Positions 53,515-62,951 of a stretch of 64,000 bases of DNA are shown piece after piece. The translations under genes and the position numbers were made by a program. Positions within the stretch are counted from its first letter, which is position 1. The number at the start of each line of letters is the position of its first letter. Below the pieces are notes generated by a model. It ran no database searches and was not told the origin of the DNA. It saw only the letters and a list, made by a program, of their open reading frames with translations. This DNA is from Algoriphagus sp. CAU 1675 (GTDB lineage Bacteria > Bacteroidota > Bacteroidia > Cytophagales > Cyclobacteriaceae), in assembly GCF_029222925.1 (NCBI RefSeq), contig NZ_JARHUI010000003.1:124001-188000 (forward strand), given 5' to 3'.

Positions 53515-54954
53515 TCAATTCCATCCGCCTCCCAGGGCCTTGTACAGCTGTACATTGGCTTGTAATCGTGAAGCTTTCAAATCAGCCAGTTCTATGGCGG
53601 ATTCCAAAGTTCTGCTTTGGGCATTAATGACCTCCAGATAATTGGCGTAGCCTACAGAAAAGAGGGTATTGGAATGCTCAATGGATCTCTCCAAGACCGA
53701 AACTTCGTATTGTTTCATCTTCAGCTGTTGATCATAGGTCTCCATCTGGTTGACCAAATCCAATACTTCCAGATAGGCATTCAGCGTTTTTTTCTCGTAT
53801 TCCAATAAGGCAATCTGCTGGTCTGCCTTGGCGATTTCGTACAATGAGCGAATTTCTCTCCTGTTGAATATCGGTGCAGTGATACCGGCACCCATTTGGT
53901 AAACGCCGGAGGCTGGGTTTAGAAATAGTTTTCCAAAATCAAAAGCATTAAACCCTGCCAGACCAAATAGATTAAAGGAAGGGTAGAAGGCTGCTTTTGC
54001 TCTGTTTACATCTGCATTGCTGGCTCTCAACTGGAACTCAGCTTCTTTGAGATCAGGCCTGTTTTGGATCAGATCGGAAGGTAATCCAGCTTGTATTTTC
54101 TCCTGAATAGTGATGGCACTGTCAAGATCCATTCGCTCCATGGAAAAGTCCAGGGAACCAATCAAGCGGGCAAGGTTGTATTCAGCACTTTTCAATTCCC
54201 GGTTTTTGGCCTGCAATTGCGCACGGGTATTCAATACCAAGGCTTCAAACTGATCAATTGCCAACTGATTGGCTTTACCTCCTTCCTTCAGTTCTATGAT
54301 CAATTGAAGGGCCAACTCCTGGAGCCGGATGTTTTCTTCCAATACCTCAAGCTCTTTATCTAAAGCTAATAGGCGGTAATAATTTGTCGCCACTTCAGCT
54401 ACCAAATAGGTGCGAACATGCTTACTCATTTCCTCTGAGGCCAGCATCCTGGATACTGCCGCTCTTTTTTGGTTTCTGAGTTTTCCCCATACATCTAACT
54501 CCCAGGCAAATTGAGCCCCAAGCATAAAGTCCCGATAGGGGTCTGGGAGTTTTTTATCCTCACCAATATTTTCCGAGAAGTTAGTGTCAAAATTCCCCAC
54601 ACCATCCATAGTGTATTCTCCAAATTTCCTTTTGGAAGCACCGGCATTTAGGGAAATTGAAGGAAATACCCCCATTCTTGCCCTTGACATCGCAGCCACG
54701 GAAGCTTGGATTTTTTGAAGAGCGATCTGATTATCCTGATTATTGTCCAAGGCAGTGCGAATGAGGTTTTTCAAGTACTCATCCTTAAAATAACTTTCCC
54801 ATTGGACCTGGGAACTGTTCACTAAGGAATCACTCTCCAAGCCTTGGTATTGGTTTGGTAAATAAATTCTGTTTTCAGGTTTGTCAACTTGCTGAATCTT
54901 GCATCCGGCAAGAATCAGGAAGGACAGCAGACTGATTAGGACTTGTCTTTTCAT
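53515..54954 (-). CDS. RND outer-membrane channel lipoprotein (OprM/NodT family)
   Basis: A 479-residue TolC-like efflux channel. The lipobox LILAGC gives lipidated C18. Two repeated OEP halves follow, with the family segments QVQWESYFKDEYL, AFYPSFNLFGLAGF and ALGGGW at the C-terminus. It would form the outer-membrane exit of the tripartite pump. It is the last gene of the operon and overlaps the pump gene by ATGA. Confidence 0.93.
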   Translation of the reverse strand: MKRQVLISLLSFLILAGCKIQQVDKPENRIYLPNQYQGLESDSLVNSSQVQWESYFKDEYLKNLIRTALDNNQDNQIALQKIQASVAAMSRARMGVFPSISLNAGASKRKFGEYTMDGVGNFDTNFSENIGEDKKLPDPYRDFMLGAQFAWELDVWGKLRNQKRAAVSRMLASEEMSKHVRTYLVAEVATNYYRLLALDKELEVLEENIRLQELALQLIIELKEGGKANQLAIDQFEALVLNTRAQLQAKNRELKSAEYNLARLIGSLDFSMERMDLDSAITIQEKIQAGLPSDLIQNRPDLKEAEFQLRASNADVNRAKAAFYPSFNLFGLAGFNAFDFGKLFLNPASGVYQMGAGITAPIFNRREIRSLYEIAKADQQIALLEYEKKTLNAYLEVLDLVNQMETYDQQLKMKQYEVSVLERSIEHSNTLFSVGYANYLEVINAQSRTLESAIELADLKASRLQANVQLYKALGGGWN

Positions 54955-57900
54955 AGATCTATCACCGGGCTATGTTTCAATTGATTTTGTCTTTTTTCTT
55001 TTTTGGCTCTCAGATGGCTGTCTATGGTTTCAAATACTACATACAAGCCGGGGATTAGGAATACTCCAATGAGTGTTCCGATGAGCATTCCCCCTGCGGC
55101 GGCAGTTCCGATGGTCCGGTTTCCAATCGCTCCAGCACCGCTGGCTATAGTAAGCGGGATCAAACCACAGATAAAGGCAAAGGAGGTCATCAAAATAGGT
55201 CTCAAGCGTTCTACTCCTCCTTTGATTGCACTTTGTAAAATTGACATGCCTTTTTGCCTGTTTTGGATGGCGATTTCAATGATGAGGATTGCATTTTTCC
55301 CCAATAACCCGATCAGCATCACCAGGGAAACCTGGGCATAGATATCATTTTGCAATCCAACCAAGTAGAGAAAGAAATAGGATCCGAATATCCCGGCAGG
55401 AAGCGATAAAATCACCGGAAGTGGCAGCATATAACTTTCATATTGTGCTGCGAGCAGCAGGTATACGAACACCAAACAGATCAGGAAAATATACACTGCC
55501 TGATTGCCAGAGGCGATTTGCTCTCTCGTGATCCCGGACCAGTCAATGGAAAATCCTCTTGGTAATATTTGAAGAGAGACTTCTTCCACAGCTTTGATCG
55601 CATCCCCGGAGGAATAGCCTGGGGCAGCTTCACCGGAAACCAAAGCCGAACTGAACATATTGTATCGGGTCAATTGCTCTGGGCCATATACCCGTTCCAA
55701 ACTGATGAAGTTGGAGTATGGAACCATTTCCCCTTCCTTGTTTTTGGCATACATATTCAGAAGAGACTCCGGAGAGGTCCTGTATTCAGGGGAGGCCTGG
55801 ATCATCACCTTATACATTTGTCCATATCGGATAAAATTTGAAGCATAAAAACTACCGATATAACTCTGCAGGGTTTCCATGGACTCCTGAACAGACACAC
55901 CCAGTTTAGCGGCTTTGTCATGATCCACACTGATCAAAAACTGAGGGAAAGTTGGGTCAAAATTGGTGAATACCTCTTCCAACTCAGGTCTTTCATTGAG
56001 AGCCTTGACAAATTCCTCGGTCACCTGGGCCATATTGTCCAAATCCCCTCCGGAACGATCCTGAAGTCTTAATTCAAAACCGGATGCATTTCCAAATCCC
56101 GGAACTGGCGGAGGTGCGAAAAACTGAATATCAGCACCCTTTATATGGCTGGTGCGTTCCGTGTAGTCCCTGATCAGCTCATTGACGTCTTTATCCCGCT
56201 CATCCCAGGTCTTCAGGTTGATCATCCCCATACCGTAGGAAGCACCGGCTGTTTCTGTAAGCAAACTGTAACCCGCCAAGGTAGATACAGTTTCTACTTC
56301 ATTGAGCGGAAGCAAAGCAGCCTGTACCTGATCCATGATTTCTGTAGTCCGATCAACGGTGGCTCCGGGAGGAGCCGTTACATTCACGTAAATCATGCCT
56401 TGGTCCTCATTGGGGATAAAGCCAGTTGGCACAATTGAAATCATCCCATAGGTCAGAATAAAGAATACGACCAAAATTCCAAAGGTCAGGCCTCTTCTCC
56501 CGGCGATTCTGTTGATTACCTGGGAGTATTTTCCTGCCAGGGAATCATATCGTGCATTGAAGCCATTAAAGAAGCGCTGCATCAAGCCTTTCTTTTGATT
56601 GGGCTCATGGGAAACCGGCTTTAGCATCATGGCACATAGGGCAGGAGAGAGGGTCAGTGCATTGATTCCAGAAATCACAATGGCTATGGCCAAGGTCAGG
56701 GAAAACTGCCTATAAAATATCCCTACAGGTCCGGAAAGGAAGCTCACAGGTACAAATACTGCAGACATCACCAAGGTAATGGCCACGATCGCTCCACCGA
56801 TTTCCTTCATGGCCTCAATAGTGGCATCAAAAGCATTCAGGTGCAAATCATGCATTTTCACGTGTACTGCTTCTACCACTACAATGGCGTTATCCACCAC
56901 AATACCAATCGCCAAAACCAAGGCAAAGAGGGTCAGCAGATTGATGGAGAAACCGAAGAGCTGCATAAAAAACAGGGTCCCCACCAAAGAAACCGGAACC
57001 GCTATAGCCGGAATCAAAGTTGATCTGAAATCCTGAAGGAAAAGGAATACAACAATAAATACCAACAGGAAGGCCTCAATCAGGGTCTTGATCACCTCAT
57101 AAATAGAAGCATCCAGAAATCTGCTCACGTCATAGGAAACATTGTATGACATACCTGGAGGGAAGGAAGTCCCTTCCAGTTCATCCATTTTCTCTTTGAT
57201 ATTGGCGATTACTTCCCGGGCATTGGAACCCGGTCTTTGCTTGAGCATGATGGATGCAGATGGACGGCCATCCGTCATCGACATCATATTGTAGTCCAAT
57301 GCATCAAATTCAATATCGGCCACATCCTTCAGCTTCAGCAAGGAGCCATCCGGAAGGGCTTTGAGTGTAATGTTTCTATATTCCTCTTCCTCATTGAATT
57401 TACCTGTGTACTTCAATACATATTGAAGTGCCTGAGGATCCCGGTCTGAGGATATTCCGGATTTTCCCGGAGCAGCTTCCACGTTTTGGTTCTGTATGGC
57501 TTCGGTGACATCCTGAGGGGAAATATCATAGGCAGCCAATCGATCGGGTTTCAACCACACCCGCATGGCATAATCCTTCATACCCATGATTTCGGCAAAA
57601 CCCACACCGTCAATTCGCTTCAGTTCGGGTAGGATATTGATGTCAGCGAAATTGTATACAAATTTTTCATCCTGAGCCGGATCGGAAGTGATAAGATTCA
57701 GGTACAAAAGCATGGAATTAACTTCCTTTTCAGTCATTACCCCTGCACGGATTACTTCTTCCGGAAGTTCATCGACTACTGTGGCTACTCGGTTTTGTAC
57801 GTTTACCGCTGCCTGATCGGGATCGGTACCCACCTGGAAAACAATGGTGATCAAAGTAATCCCTTCGTTGGTATTTACTGAATACATATACTCCATCCCG

Positions 57901-58118
57901 GGTACTCCATTAATCGCACGCTCAAGAGGTGTAGCGACTGCCTTTGCCAAAACTTCCGCATTGGCTCCGGTATACTTGGCCGTCACCGTCACAGAAGGAG
58001 GAACGATATCCGGAAACTGGGTAATAGGCAATGAAGTCAATGCCAACAATCCCAAAAGGGTAATAAAAACCGAGATGACCGTCGAAAGAATCGGTCTCCT
58101 GATAAATAACTCAAACAT
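54951..58118 (-). CDS. RND multidrug efflux pump, AcrB/HAE1 family
   Basis: A 1,055-residue inner-membrane proton/drug antiporter with 12 helices and two large periplasmic loops. FIRRPILSTVISV opens helix 1, and PNEDQGMIYV marks the second porter domain. The proton relay on helix 4 reads GIVVDN409-410 rather than the AcrB Asp-Asp, while the helix-10 lysine is kept in LLGKNAIL. It sits between adaptor and channel genes. Substrates cannot be predicted. Confidence 0.95.
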   Translation of the reverse strand: MFELFIRRPILSTVISVFITLLGLLALTSLPITQFPDIVPPSVTVTAKYTGANAEVLAKAVATPLERAINGVPGMEYMYSVNTNEGITLITIVFQVGTDPDQAAVNVQNRVATVVDELPEEVIRAGVMTEKEVNSMLLYLNLITSDPAQDEKFVYNFADINILPELKRIDGVGFAEIMGMKDYAMRVWLKPDRLAAYDISPQDVTEAIQNQNVEAAPGKSGISSDRDPQALQYVLKYTGKFNEEEEYRNITLKALPDGSLLKLKDVADIEFDALDYNMMSMTDGRPSASIMLKQRPGSNAREVIANIKEKMDELEGTSFPPGMSYNVSYDVSRFLDASIYEVIKTLIEAFLLVFIVVFLFLQDFRSTLIPAIAVPVSLVGTLFFMQLFGFSINLLTLFALVLAIGIVVDNAIVVVEAVHVKMHDLHLNAFDATIEAMKEIGGAIVAITLVMSAVFVPVSFLSGPVGIFYRQFSLTLAIAIVISGINALTLSPALCAMMLKPVSHEPNQKKGLMQRFFNGFNARYDSLAGKYSQVINRIAGRRGLTFGILVVFFILTYGMISIVPTGFIPNEDQGMIYVNVTAPPGATVDRTTEIMDQVQAALLPLNEVETVSTLAGYSLLTETAGASYGMGMINLKTWDERDKDVNELIRDYTERTSHIKGADIQFFAPPPVPGFGNASGFELRLQDRSGGDLDNMAQVTEEFVKALNERPELEEVFTNFDPTFPQFLISVDHDKAAKLGVSVQESMETLQSYIGSFYASNFIRYGQMYKVMIQASPEYRTSPESLLNMYAKNKEGEMVPYSNFISLERVYGPEQLTRYNMFSSALVSGEAAPGYSSGDAIKAVEEVSLQILPRGFSIDWSGITREQIASGNQAVYIFLICLVFVYLLLAAQYESYMLPLPVILSLPAGIFGSYFFLYLVGLQNDIYAQVSLVMLIGLLGKNAILIIEIAIQNRQKGMSILQSAIKGGVERLRPILMTSFAFICGLIPLTIASGAGAIGNRTIGTAAAGGMLIGTLIGVFLIPGLYVVFETIDSHLRAKKEKRQNQLKHSPVIDL

Positions 58119-58145
58119 AAGTGCTGGTCTAAGAAATGAGCTTAC

Positions 58146-59333
58146 TTAGCGAATAGTGATAAAATCCTGATACACATCGGCGGCCGCAATGGCCTTGGGT
58201 TCTACCTGACTTCCGTCCTGAACCTGCTGAATGCCTTCATAGACGATTTTGTCTCCTGGCATAAAGCCTTCAGCCAAATAATAATTGCCATAGCGCTGTA
58301 TAGGCTTGAAGCTTCGGACTTTGACGGTGTTGTTTTGATCCACCATGTAGACATAGGTGAAGTCCTGAATCTCAAAAGTGGATTTCTGAGGGATCAAAAA
58401 CACATGCTCCATCTTGGAGAGCATCTGGATTTTTCCTGATGCTCCATGCTTGATCAGTTGGTTGGGATTAGGGAAGCGTACCCGGAAACCAATTGAACCT
58501 GTACCGGATTCAATATCTCCTTCAGTGGTTTCCAAAATGCCCTTGTTGGGATATTCCTGTCCATCAGAAAGAATCAGGGTCAATTGCTCATTCAGTTCGG
58601 AAGCGTCCCCGTTTTCAATCTTACTCCTCATAAAATGGAGATATTCACTCTCATTGACTTTGTAGTAGGCAAATACAGAGGAGATATCCGTGATAGAAGT
58701 CAGGAGGTCGTTTTCAGTAACCAAACTTCCAATCTTATGGGGAATTCGGTCTACAATTCCATCGAAAGGAGCTCTCACCGTGGTATAGGAAAGTCCAGTC
58801 ATAGCTGCCTTGAGCTGGGATTCGGCTTGAACAATTTGGGAGTCTGTCACTGCCTTTTTGGATTTAGCGAGTTCGAGCTCGGAAGGGGAAATGATCTTTT
58901 TGTCCACCAAAATCTGCAGACGCTCCATTTCCACCTTGGCTGCCTGCTGTTCGGCTTTGGCACGCATGAGATTGGCTCGGGCAGAGTTGACCAGTTCATT
59001 GAACTCCTCGCTGGAAAGCTGGAAAAGCTTTTGGCCTTTTTTGACAAACTGGCCCTCATCCACAAAAATCTGGTCCACAAATCCCTCCACCTTGGAACGT
59101 ATGTCCACAAACTGAATGGCTTGAATATCACAGATATAGGTTTGTGGAACTTCCACATCCCTAGGCAGGAGTTCCAAAACTGGGATTTCCAGAGCCTGGT
59201 TGTTTTTTTTGGCCTTGTTGGGATTGGACTGGCAGGAAGGCAGACCCAAAACTATCGTCAAAACAAAGAAGAATGCAAATAGAGGATAATAGGTTTTCCA
59301 TGCAGAAAAACCCACTGTTTTTTCAGTATTCAT
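58146..59333 (-). CDS. RND membrane-fusion (adaptor) lipoprotein
   Basis: A 395-residue AcrA-type adaptor. The long N-terminus leads to lipobox LPSC with C34. Order of parts: barrel-sandwich half (VDIRSKVEGFVDQIFVDEGQFVKKGQ), helical hairpin (about 105-185), second half-motif (VRAPFDGIVDRIPHKIGSLV), beta-barrel and membrane-proximal domain. It links pump and channel. First gene of the operon; 27 bp precede the pump gene. No regulator gene is adjacent. Confidence 0.94.
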   Translation of the reverse strand: MNTEKTVGFSAWKTYYPLFAFFFVLTIVLGLPSCQSNPNKAKKNNQALEIPVLELLPRDVEVPQTYICDIQAIQFVDIRSKVEGFVDQIFVDEGQFVKKGQKLFQLSSEEFNELVNSARANLMRAKAEQQAAKVEMERLQILVDKKIISPSELELAKSKKAVTDSQIVQAESQLKAAMTGLSYTTVRAPFDGIVDRIPHKIGSLVTENDLLTSITDISSVFAYYKVNESEYLHFMRSKIENGDASELNEQLTLILSDGQEYPNKGILETTEGDIESGTGSIGFRVRFPNPNQLIKHGASGKIQMLSKMEHVFLIPQKSTFEIQDFTYVYMVDQNNTVKVRSFKPIQRYGNYYLAEGFMPGDKIVYEGIQQVQDGSQVEPKAIAAADVYQDFITIR

Positions 59334-59389
59334 GTGGCAGAAATTTTACTTAGGAATTTTTGAGAATAAGGGCGGGTTAACCCTTTGGA

Positions 59390-59728
59390 TCAAGGCGCGT
59401 TGCCCTGAATGGCCGATTTAAAATACCGGCTAAATGCGTCTGGGCTACTTGCTTGGGAATAGCGAAGGGACAGCTTGCAGGAAAAAAAAGTCCTGCCCAA
59501 TTCATGAGTTGCTTCTGCTGCTTCTTTGAAACGCTGTGAGCTAAAATTTTTTAAGGTGGTCCGAAGTAATCGGACATTTAGCTCTATGGGATCTAAATCA
59601 ACATCCAGGGAGGCAGAGCTTTTTTCTAGGTAATCTACCCGGACAGGGAAATCCATCTTGGTTTCCGCTGCGCTCAGGCTGGTCGCCCCAACGAACAGTA
59701 GAAAAGAAAGAAAGAATAACCTGATCAT
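59390..59728 (-). CDS. Small secreted protein of unknown function
   Basis: A 112-residue protein with a clear signal peptide (MIRLFFLSFLLFVGATSLSA, cleavage before AETK). The mature part is about 90 residues with two cysteine-poor helical segments and one Cys. It lies 56 bp upstream of the adaptor gene on the same strand, so it could be the first gene of the efflux transcript. No family recognised. Confidence 0.65.
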   Translation of the reverse strand: MIRLFFLSFLLFVGATSLSAAETKMDFPVRVDYLEKSSASLDVDLDPIELNVRLLRTTLKNFSSQRFKEAAEATHELGRTFFSCKLSLRYSQASSPDAFSRYFKSAIQGNAP

Positions 59729-60035
59729 AATTGGCTTAGAATTAAGGTCCTTTTCAAATGGACCTAATACACAGTGACTAATTAGCGACTCAAATAAAGC
59801 TTCAAATTAGAAATGGAGTACAAAACTGTTAAAGAATCTTTAATGATTGTCCAATAATTCTGTTGAGTGGTTTTTTTTCAGGGTAAGCATTTTGAAGTTT
59901 TTAATGAAATGGGTGTTTGCTTAAACTCATTGTGAAGAAGGATTTCAAAATTAAGAGAATGATAATATGGGACTCATCCATCCAAAAACCAGTCTTTTTA
60001 AACGGTTGAAAATGAAGCTGTTTTAGCTTTTCTTT
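59729..60035. other. Intergenic gap
   Basis: 307 bp between two minus-strand genes. It holds one small inverted repeat (59745-59765) near the downstream start codon. I see no supported frame, RNA gene or strong terminator. Confidence 0.55.
59745..59765. repeat. Inverted repeat upstream of the small secreted gene
   Basis: AGGTCC / GGACCT, perfect six-base arms with a nine-base spacer, 17-37 bp upstream of the minus-strand ATG. It could be an operator or a leader hairpin. Confidence 0.35.
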
Positions 60036-61025
60036 TTATCTACTCAAGGCAATCTCCACCATTTCCTCAAAGGTTTGTTCCTGATTTAGCCAGTCCTGAG
60101 CACTAACAGGGTCTTCTCTGTACTTGAGCCTAGTAAACACATGAAGAGAGGAATTGACCATATGGATATTCATTTGACTCTTAGGGGAAACTCCTTGGTA
60201 GATTAAGACGGCACTGGCAGGGTCAGCACTTGGGTCCTGTGTGGATTTATAGACTGTCAAGTATGTTCCCGCGGGAAGTTCTATTCCTTTTTGAAGATCT
60301 AGACGGACTTTTTTGATGACCTCCTGGAGTTCCTGCAAGGTTTTATACGGCCTAAAGGTGTACCAATAATTTTTTTCACCTTCTGTATTTTCGGATTCAG
60401 TGTATCCCACCAGGGGACCTAGCACGCCGATCAAAGGAAGAATCTTGTCAGAGGGTAGCACGATGGGATCTACCATGAATACACTTTTGGGAGGGATTTT
60501 ATCCCTGAAATAGCCGGCGGCAATGGCTTCCAGAATCAATGCTCCTCCTGTTGAGGAACCCACCAAATGCAAATTGGTATAGCCTGCATCCAAAAGAGCC
60601 TCATACTCATCAAAAATCGCCTGCTGCCAATCTTCCCATTTTGCAGACTTAAAATCCGAATAGCTGCGACCATGTCCTCCGAGTAGTACTCTGGAAGTGA
60701 AATAGGCATCTGTATCTTCTGACCAATCTATAAATTCCGACCATTCGAAAGTGCTGGCGCTATAGCCATGGCATAGGATAAATACCGGACGGGAGGCTTC
60801 CTCTGCAGTAGGATTGGGATGGCGTAGGGAAGTCAAATAGCTTTCTGGATTTAAAAGGGAAGGATCAAAAATCACTTTGCCGTCTAAAAGTTCATCTGAG
60901 ATCTCAGAAGGATCACCACAGGACCCAAGGAAAAGTCCCAAAAACAGGATCATGCTCATTCCAATGCTATTTCTCAAAAAGCCAAAGGAAATCATTTTCA
61001 GATAGGGGAGTAGGTTGGTTTTCAT
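60036..61025 (-). CDS. Alpha/beta-hydrolase lipoprotein
   Basis: A 329-residue predicted lipoprotein with lipobox LGSC (C36). The fold starts at VFILCHGYSAS, and the nucleophile elbow GSSTGG gives S158. The acid and the His are expected near the C-terminus (NSSLHVF). The family covers esterases, lipases and thioesterases. The N-terminal stretch before the lipobox is long; ATG codons at residues 11 and 23 are alternative starts. It overlaps the upstream barrel gene by ATGA. Confidence 0.83.
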   Translation of the reverse strand: MKTNLLPYLKMISFGFLRNSIGMSMILFLGLFLGSCGDPSEISDELLDGKVIFDPSLLNPESYLTSLRHPNPTAEEASRPVFILCHGYSASTFEWSEFIDWSEDTDAYFTSRVLLGGHGRSYSDFKSAKWEDWQQAIFDEYEALLDAGYTNLHLVGSSTGGALILEAIAAGYFRDKIPPKSVFMVDPIVLPSDKILPLIGVLGPLVGYTESENTEGEKNYWYTFRPYKTLQELQEVIKKVRLDLQKGIELPAGTYLTVYKSTQDPSADPASAVLIYQGVSPKSQMNIHMVNSSLHVFTRLKYREDPVSAQDWLNQEQTFEEMVEIALSR

Positions 61026-61573
61026 CTCAAAGGGTAGAAAAAGTTGAGCTGTGCAAAGGTGGGATATAGGGTGCCCGGACCCTTCTCACCATTTCCGGAA
61101 ATGATATTGTAGCCTAAGGCAAGATTGACTTTCACTTGATAGGGCGATGCCCATTCCAGTCCTGCCGTGACGGATAGTAATGGGGAACGCTGGTCCAAGA
61201 CCTTAAAATCCGGAGATTCATAATCTGCCTTAAAATATCCGGTCCCCAAGCTGAAGAATGGGCGAAGTTGGTGGTCCTTCTTTAGGTAATAAGCCAGCCA
61301 AATCTGGTAATTGTCCTGCTTGATGGCATTCGAACCTAGGGCAGAACCCAGGCGACTACTGATAAAGCCAATTCCCAAGTAGAGTCTTTTTGGGGCGATG
61401 CTATCCGAGGAGAACTGGGCCACAATCCCATTTTCGAAGTAAAGGCCAAAAGCTTTTTGACTTCGAAGTCCCAAGTCTACATGATACTGCTGGGCATAGG
61501 ATTCTTCTGGGTGCAAGAAAAGAAGCAAACCCAGGCAGAGCGCAAGATATTTGAGGGTGGTTCGTATCATCAT
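61022..61573 (-). CDS. Small outer-membrane beta-barrel protein
   Basis: A 183-residue exported protein. A signal peptide (about 1-27, ending SYAQ) precedes a chain of alternating strands typical of an eight-strand barrel (YLGIGFIS, YQIWLAYYL, FFSLGTGYF, LLSVTAGLEW, VNLALGYNI), ending in FFYPLR. It may be related to lipid-A-modifying or transport barrels. Translational coupling to the hydrolase lipoprotein suggests both act at the outer membrane. Confidence 0.75.
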   Translation of the reverse strand: MMIRTTLKYLALCLGLLLFLHPEESYAQQYHVDLGLRSQKAFGLYFENGIVAQFSSDSIAPKRLYLGIGFISSRLGSALGSNAIKQDNYQIWLAYYLKKDHQLRPFFSLGTGYFKADYESPDFKVLDQRSPLLSVTAGLEWASPYQVKVNLALGYNIISGNGEKGPGTLYPTFAQLNFFYPLR

Positions 61574-61989
61574 TCCAAAAAGACTAGAAATAAGGTGCTA
61601 TTCCCAGCAAAGGAATAGCGTTCTGATTTATAGAAATTTACACTTTTCTTTTCGAAAGTCCTTTCGCTGAGGAAAGGATTTTTTACTTGTCAAAACTGTC
61701 TGTTTTTTATGATGAAAATCACTTGGGATACTGCGTTTTACTAATTTCAAAATGTCTGTAAGCATCTAAATTTCAGAGGGTAATGAATGATTATTGGTTG
61801 ATTTGAACTTCGTTTAATTGGAGGAGTAGAGTGGAATAAAAGCGAAACTTTTTGGCAGAGTTTGTACCGGGATTTTCTTATCAAACAATTACCAAATTAT
61901 ATGGCTACAGGGGCTGGGATTTCCATGATCCCAGAATTTTGAGTGTCTCTTTCTAATGCATTCTTAAAACACGATTATCCCAATTCATT
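61574..61989. other. Intergenic region with the 5' flank of tandem copy 1
   Basis: 416 bp between the divergent barrel gene and the first tandem paralog. The last 80 bp are homologous to the flank of the third paralog and include a perfect hairpin. The remaining 330 bp show no supported frame. Confidence 0.6.
61914..61934 (+). repeat. Conserved hairpin in the 5' flank, copy 1
   Basis: Perfect 7-bp stem CTGGGAT / ATCCCAG with a seven-base loop, 55 bp before the start codon. The copy-3 flank has the same hairpin with a compensatory change. Confidence 0.65.
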
Positions 61990-62430
61990 ATGAAACGATT
62001 TCTGATTTTGATTTCCCTGTTTGTACTGATGCTCATGGGAATTCCATTCAAACTCACTGCTCAGCAGATGACCAAGCAAGATTATTTAGAAAAAAGCCGC
62101 GACCAAAAAAAATCCGCTTGGGTGCTGCTGGGTGGAGGAGCTGTTTTACTAGGTGCCGGATTTATCGTTTCGATGTCAAATACCGGAGATGCTTTGGTGG
62201 GCATGTTAAGCGGTAAGGATTATAATGGTTCCAATACCAACGGTAATATCCTAACCGTGGTAGGGGGCGCTGCAATGCTCGGCAGTATTCCGCTCTTTAT
62301 AAGTTCAAAAAGTAACTCTGAAAAAGCGATTTTACTGAGCCTTCAAAATAAACCTTTAACAATGCCTAGGCCATATGCTCGATTGCCAAAGTCCTATCCG
62401 TCACTTTCTCTAAAAATTCCTTTGAATTGA
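61990..62430 (+). CDS. Tandem small exported two-helix protein, paralog 1
   Basis: A 146-residue protein with a signal peptide (about 1-25, ending LTAQ). Immediately after it comes the family box MTKQDYLEKSRDQKKSA. Two Gly/Ala-rich hydrophobic helices (about 47-68 and 88-106) flank a polar Asn/Gly loop. The C-terminus carries SEKAILLSLQNKPL and ends PKSYPSLSLKIPLN. I know no named family. Two paralogs follow. No Shine-Dalgarno site precedes it. Confidence 0.75.
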   Translation: MKRFLILISLFVLMLMGIPFKLTAQQMTKQDYLEKSRDQKKSAWVLLGGGAVLLGAGFIVSMSNTGDALVGMLSGKDYNGSNTNGNILTVVGGAAMLGSIPLFISSKSNSEKAILLSLQNKPLTMPRPYARLPKSYPSLSLKIPLN

Positions 62431-62500
62431 TGCAGAAGGTGCCAAGAAAAATAGGCTTGGTTCTCAATTAGTTTGGTCAATATTAATCTTGAAAAGTTTT

Positions 62501-62509
62501 AAAGGAGGT
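62501..62509 (+). promoter_or_regulatory. Unusual perfect Shine-Dalgarno site of paralog 2
   Basis: AAAGGAGGT, ending five bases before the ATG at 62514. Paralogs 1 and 3 have no such site, and Bacteroidetes genes seldom do. Confidence 0.75.
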
Positions 62510-62513
62510 ATTT

Positions 62514-62939
62514 ATGAAACGAGTGGGATTTTGGCTTTTGCTCACATTAATGTTACAGTCAGCAGTTTTCAGCAAGTTATTCGCTCAGGAACTGAGTAAG
62601 GAGGATTACCTTGAAATGAGTCAGAAACAAAAAAAGTCCGGCATCACTCTTTTGCTTTTCGGATCCGCAATGGTTACAACAGGACTTATTATGATTGATG
62701 GCGACTTTATATGCATGGGAAATTGCAGTTCTAATGGCGTATCAGAAACAGGGGGAGTGTTATTGTTACTTGGTTCTGTCGGCATAATCAGCGGAATTCC
62801 AACACTGATCAAATCCTCTTCAAATTCCAAAAAGGCTGCTAGGCTTAGCCTTAAACATCAACCCATCAATTTTCCAAGAATTCCAAATCAGATTCCAAAG
62901 AGTTACCCATCTATTTCAGTGGGTATTCCTTTGGATTAA
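62514..62939 (+). CDS. Tandem small exported two-helix protein, paralog 2
   Basis: A 141-residue paralog: signal peptide (about 1-25), box LSKEDYLEMSQKQKKSG, two hydrophobic helices around a loop that contains two cysteines (FICMGNCSS), then SKKAARLSLKHQPI and the end PKSYPSISVGIPLD. The loop cysteines are absent from paralogs 1 and 3. Its flanks differ from those of its neighbours, and it has a strong ribosome-binding site. Confidence 0.75.
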   Translation: MKRVGFWLLLTLMLQSAVFSKLFAQELSKEDYLEMSQKQKKSGITLLLFGSAMVTTGLIMIDGDFICMGNCSSNGVSETGGVLLLLGSVGIISGIPTLIKSSSNSKKAARLSLKHQPINFPRIPNQIPKSYPSISVGIPLD

Positions 62940-62951
62940 AGGCGATCGGGA

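Larger units (their letters stand above)
61910..62470 (+). repeat. Tandem duplication unit, copy 1
   Basis: Gene plus both flanks resemble 62948-63463. The 5' flanks share CTTAAAACA and TTCAT before ATGAAACG, and the 3' flanks share TTGAATTGA, CAGAA and CTTGG in the same order. Confidence 0.75.

Noticed and set aside
58584..59282. Long plus-strand frame of 232 codons opposite the efflux adaptor gene
   Set aside because: The adaptor gene on the minus strand has full family motifs, and the plus-strand product has no recognisable domain.
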